9,082 nucleotides of DNA, taken from assembly GCA_964614375.1 (NCBI GenBank), contig CAZTLI010000210.1:1-9082 (forward strand). Direction: 5' to 3'. This stretch comes from CAZTLI01 sp964614375. GTDB taxonomy: Bacteria > Chloroflexota > Anaerolineae > Aggregatilineales > Phototrophicaceae. Below are positions 6,330 through 9,082 of this stretch, piece by piece (positions within the stretch are counted from its first letter, which is position 1; each line of letters starts with the position of its first letter). Both the position numbers and the translations under genes were made by a program. The notes below the pieces were generated by a model. It was not told the origin of the DNA, made no database searches, and worked only from the letters and a program-made list of their open reading frames with translations.

Positions 6330-7370
6330 TCAGCCGATTTCATCTACGCCGATGACCTTCGCTTTGAGTTGACCGCAGCCCGCGTCAATGTCGATGCCGC
6401 GCCGCACGCGCACCGTCGCCGGGACGCCATACCCTTCGAGGATACGAATAAACGCATCAATCGCTTCCTGTGCCGCTGGACTGCCGGAATACGCGCCTGT
6501 CGGATTGAGGGGGATGATATTGACATGACACAACATCCCTTGCAGCAGTTTGCCGAGTGCCCGTGCCTGTTCCGGCGTATCATTTTGTCCCGCAATCGCC
6601 GCCCACTCAAAGGTCACCCGGCGTCCGGTCTTGTGGATATAGTAATTACAGGCTTCGAGCAAGTCCGCCAGAGGCCAGCGTTTATTGATCGGCAGCAGTG
6701 CAGAACGTTCTTCATCCGTCGCCGCGTGCAGACTAATCGCCAGACGCACCTGTAAACCTTCGTCCGCAAACTGGCGAATCTGTGGCACGAGACCAACTGT
6801 GCTAACGGTGATATGCCGCGCGCCAATGCCGAGGTCATCCATCAGGCGGCGAATGGCTGCCAGCGATTCATCGTAATTGTGGAACGGTTCGCCCATGCCC
6901 ATCAGCACAACGTTACTGAGCCGTTCTCCCTGTGCGTTCAGTAGTGCAGCAAAGTGCAGAGCCTGCTCAAAGATTTCAGCCGATGTCAAATGACGGGCAA
7001 AGCCCATCTGCCCTGTTGCACAGAAGACGCAGCCTAACGCACAGCCCGCCTGAGTCGAAATACAGGCTGTCCGGCGATGGTCGTCATAGTGCATCAATAC
7101 CGACTCAATCAACTGTCCATCAGGCAGGCGATACAACCGCTTCACCGTATCATCCAAACTGGCCTGCTCCGCTTCGAGGGTCAACGTACCTAATGTAGTC
7201 TCCGACTGCAAACGTTCGCGCAGTGTCTTCGGCAAATTGGTCATCGCATCGAACGAGTCAACAGGATTTTCATACAGCCACTTCCGCACCTGCCCGGCGC
7301 GAAATTTCGGTTCACCCCAATCAGTGAGGAGTGATATGAGTTCATCTTGAGTCAGTGCATACAGATTCAC
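6330..7370 (-). CDS. rlmN: Dual-specificity RNA methyltransferase RlmN
   Basis: RlmN is a radical-SAM enzyme that adds a methyl group to C2 of A2503 in 23S rRNA and of A37 in some tRNAs, using a methyl-cysteine intermediate. At 346 residues it has normal length. The [4Fe-4S] cluster motif is C110-ALG-C114-VF-C117. C103 and C332 (DAGCGQL) match the resolving and methyl-carrying cysteines (118 and 355 in E. coli). GMGEP (158-162), SLHAATDEERSALLPINK (213-230) and IIPLNP (285-290) are also present. The sequence does not show Cfr-specific traits that I can identify. The start is GTG at 7370, with AGGATG 9 nt before it overlapping the stop codon of the upstream gene 12 nt away, which suggests one transcript and possible translational coupling. 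Confidence 0.95.
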   Translation of the reverse strand: MNLYALTQDELISLLTDWGEPKFRAGQVRKWLYENPVDSFDAMTNLPKTLRERLQSETTLGTLTLEAEQASLDDTVKRLYRLPDGQLIESVLMHYDDHRRTACISTQAGCALGCVFCATGQMGFARHLTSAEIFEQALHFAALLNAQGERLSNVVLMGMGEPFHNYDESLAAIRRLMDDLGIGARHITVSTVGLVPQIRQFADEGLQVRLAISLHAATDEERSALLPINKRWPLADLLEACNYYIHKTGRRVTFEWAAIAGQNDTPEQARALGKLLQGMLCHVNIIPLNPTGAYSGSPAAQEAIDAFIRILEGYGVPATVRVRRGIDIDAGCGQLKAKVIGVDEIG

Positions 7371-7382
7371 TGGTTATCATCC

Positions 7383-8936
7383 TTAGCGCAAACGACGCAG
7401 GAGTACCACAGCCACAAGCGCGGCAATCACGATGATACCCGCCGCCAATAAGATGTTGGGTGGCAGGGTATCGGGACTTGTTTGAGCTGTTGGTGGCGCA
7501 TCGACCACACTGCCCGCTGGACGCGGCGTATTCGATGGCGTTGGCGGCGCGGGTGTATCAGATGGAGTCAGTGACGGCAGCGGCGTTTGCGATAAGACAC
7601 CGGTCACTGTGGCTGTTGGCGTATGGGTTGGCGTGTTGGTCGGTGTCAAAGTTACCGTAGCTGTAAATGTGGGCGTGGGTGGAAACGGCGTAAATGTGCG
7701 CGTGGGTTCGGGGGTCGGCGTCGCATCGGCGGCATACATGGAATAAGCAAATACGCCTTCGATCCCGCCCGTAAACAGCCAGTTCTGCATTTGGACCACT
7801 AACAATTCCAGCGATTGTCCCATTGCCGATTGATATGCAGCGGCGAATGATTCTGCACCCGGCGCTTCGCGTGCCAGTTCAAACAAAGCGGGTACACCTA
7901 TCTCGTCGGCGATGAACAGCACCATACCATAACTTTGGGCTTGCCAGAGTTCGGTATTCGTAGCAGTGGGTTCAAGATTCATTGCATCCAGACTCAATAA
8001 ACCACGCGCACGACCCGCGGTTTGCAGAATCGGCAAGAGATTGCTGTGAGACACAGGTGAATAGAACTGTCGCAGCCCCGCCCTGAACCAGACAGGCACA
8101 TCGCTCGCTTGCCAAATCGGGGTATACAACGCATCAAAAAAATAGTCGATCAATGTCGTCTGTACCTGGACTAGACCACCAGCCACGGTATATTCCATGA
8201 CGGTCATATCACTAGCCCGATACACCGCCTGAGCGCGATTCAAATCGCAAGGAATTTCGCCACCCTCCACAAAATTGACGATGATAACGGGTTCACCCGC
8301 GTCATTTCGAGCGCATCCAACAGGAATTTGCGTATTGAAAAGAATTGCCGTAAGGGACGTATCACGCCCTGTATTTTCGACTAACCGCTGATAAGTCGGA
8401 CGTACACCATTACGAATCGAACGGGCTGATAATCCGTCAGCGGGTATCACCAGATTCAACACGCCATCCGGGTCTTCATCCACAATCCATTGTGTTCGCG
8501 CATCTGTAAATTCGACAGCGCCGGGCACCGTCGCAACCGCATCCTGTGTGGTGACCACCTGCCACGAATACTCAATGGCGCTAAACATCGGCAAGCCGGT
8601 AATCGGTGTCTCCCAAATTACCGCAAATTCTGTGAATGCCGCATCCACAGGCGAAATCACACTCGTCCCTAAAGGCACATCTATCACTTCCGGCGAACGA
8701 TTTTCAGGAACAATCGTGAGTGTCAGGGCAGTTATCTGAGTTCGAGGTCGGTCTATCGTTATGGTGAAGCGTACCGCTTGCGGAAACAGCACCTGCGCTG
8801 ACCACGAAAAAATATGCTCCGGCACATCAGGCGTTGCCGTAGGCGTCGGGGGTTCATCTTGTGCATTAACGCTGCTTGACCAGACACACACCAGGCCAAT
8901 TAACGCCAACCACAATACAGTTTGAAAATGCCGCAT
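7383..8936 (-). CDS. Secreted, membrane-anchored peptidase-MA-like protein without catalytic motif
   Basis: This 517-residue exported protein probably sits on the outer face of the membrane. A signal peptide covers 1-25 (hydrophobic 7-20, cleavage after SSVNA). Residues 40-150 are beta-rich, probably Ig-like. About 170-390 resembles the peptidase MA (gluzincin) domain common in Chloroflexota: DVPVWFRAGLRQFY (279-292) aligns with the usual LPRWLxEGLAxY, and WQAQSYGMVLFIADEIG (331-347) with YAQSYxLVxYLxxxYG. The HExxH helix expected about 15-20 residues before P281 reads IDYFFD instead, and the downstream Glu is Ala (A286), so metalloprotease activity appears lost. C208 and C230 may form a disulfide. 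Residues 405-492 are a Thr-Pro linker, and NILLAAGIIVIAALVAVVLL (494-513) is the membrane anchor followed by RRLR. CAGGTAA about 9 nt upstream is the likely ribosome binding site. The upstream gene ends 2 nt before this ATG. Function unknown. Confidence 0.82.
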   Translation of the reverse strand: MRHFQTVLWLALIGLVCVWSSSVNAQDEPPTPTATPDVPEHIFSWSAQVLFPQAVRFTITIDRPRTQITALTLTIVPENRSPEVIDVPLGTSVISPVDAAFTEFAVIWETPITGLPMFSAIEYSWQVVTTQDAVATVPGAVEFTDARTQWIVDEDPDGVLNLVIPADGLSARSIRNGVRPTYQRLVENTGRDTSLTAILFNTQIPVGCARNDAGEPVIIVNFVEGGEIPCDLNRAQAVYRASDMTVMEYTVAGGLVQVQTTLIDYFFDALYTPIWQASDVPVWFRAGLRQFYSPVSHSNLLPILQTAGRARGLLSLDAMNLEPTATNTELWQAQSYGMVLFIADEIGVPALFELAREAPGAESFAAAYQSAMGQSLELLVVQMQNWLFTGGIEGVFAYSMYAADATPTPEPTRTFTPFPPTPTFTATVTLTPTNTPTHTPTATVTGVLSQTPLPSLTPSDTPAPPTPSNTPRPAGSVVDAPPTAQTSPDTLPPNILLAAGIIVIAALVAVVLLRRLR

Positions 8937-8938
8937 AT

Positions 8939-9082
8939 TTAGATTACCTGTGTACTGGCGATGGATAACAGTAGGAACGGAATGAAATTATACACAAAAT
9001 GGGCAATGATTGCTGTATTGGTGTTGCGTCGCTGTCGCAGCACGCCAAAGGCAAGTCCGACAATAAAAATCAACAACGATGC
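8939..9082 (-). CDS. CPBP-family intramembrane protease, C-terminal fragment (cut by window edge)
   Basis: The last 47 codons of a membrane protein run in from the right edge and stop at TAA (8941-8939). The fragment begins with a hydrophobic helix (LLIFIVGLAFGVL), then basic RQRR, then TAIIAHFVYNF, then another hydrophobic stretch (IPFLLLSIA). The pattern of a Gly-rich helix, a short basic turn and an A-H-x-x-x-N motif (H28, N32 of the fragment) is the final conserved block of CPBP/CAAX-type intramembrane glutamic proteases (Abi family), where this His and Asn belong to the active site. The N-terminal part with the paired Glu motif is outside the window. Only 2 nt separate its stop from the next start, implying one transcript and coupled translation. 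Confidence 0.7.
   Translation of the reverse strand, partial: ASLLIFIVGLAFGVLRQRRNTNTAIIAHFVYNFIPFLLLSIASTQVI

Noticed and set aside
7490..7725. Repeat-rich stretch considered as a possible tandem repeat or CRISPR-like array
   Set aside because: The periodicity comes from Thr-Pro codons of the linker in the secreted protein; there are no regular repeats and spacers.

Overview
This window looks like chromosomal DNA of a Chloroflexota bacterium, probably of the Anaerolineae type. The basis is the RecG with a long N-terminal extension, the recG / coaD / DivIVA-like coiled-coil order, and a signal-peptide protein whose Thr-Pro-rich linker and C-terminal membrane anchor are typical of secreted proteins in that phylum. 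No mobile element, tRNA, rRNA or CRISPR array was recognised. The taxonomic call is inference from gene style, not from a marker search.

Left part, plus strand (1-3905): recG (fork-remodelling helicase), coaD (phosphopantetheine adenylyltransferase) and a DivIVA/ATP-synthase-b-like coiled-coil protein lie head to tail with good ribosome binding sites. They end at a clear intrinsic terminator at 3880-3905. The rsmD gene that often sits between recG and coaD is absent.

Right part, minus strand (read from 9082 down to about 3992): the last 47 codons of a CPBP-type membrane protease, 2 nt later a secreted, membrane-anchored peptidase-MA-like protein without recognisable catalytic residues, 12 nt later rlmN (23S A2503 methyltransferase), and 46 nt later an 80-residue protein that looks like a DUF4058 protein with its middle removed. 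A strong extended -10 promoter then precedes a YajO-like aldo/keto reductase, which ends at a probable terminator. Last comes a 200-residue 16S rRNA methyltransferase of the KamB/NpmA (m1A1408, aminoglycoside-resistance) family, with its own intrinsic terminator facing that of the plus-strand operon.

The most interesting locus is 4043-4824. The m1A1408 methyltransferase keeps the SAM-binding motifs and both tryptophans that clamp the target base in NpmA. Its perfect Shine-Dalgarno AGGAGG is buried entirely inside a 15-bp RNA hairpin (4651-4702) that ends 5 nt before the start codon. This suggests a chromosomal resistance-type rRNA methyltransferase under translational control, similar in logic to attenuated erm and cat genes. 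I found no convincing leader peptide, so the trigger is unknown.
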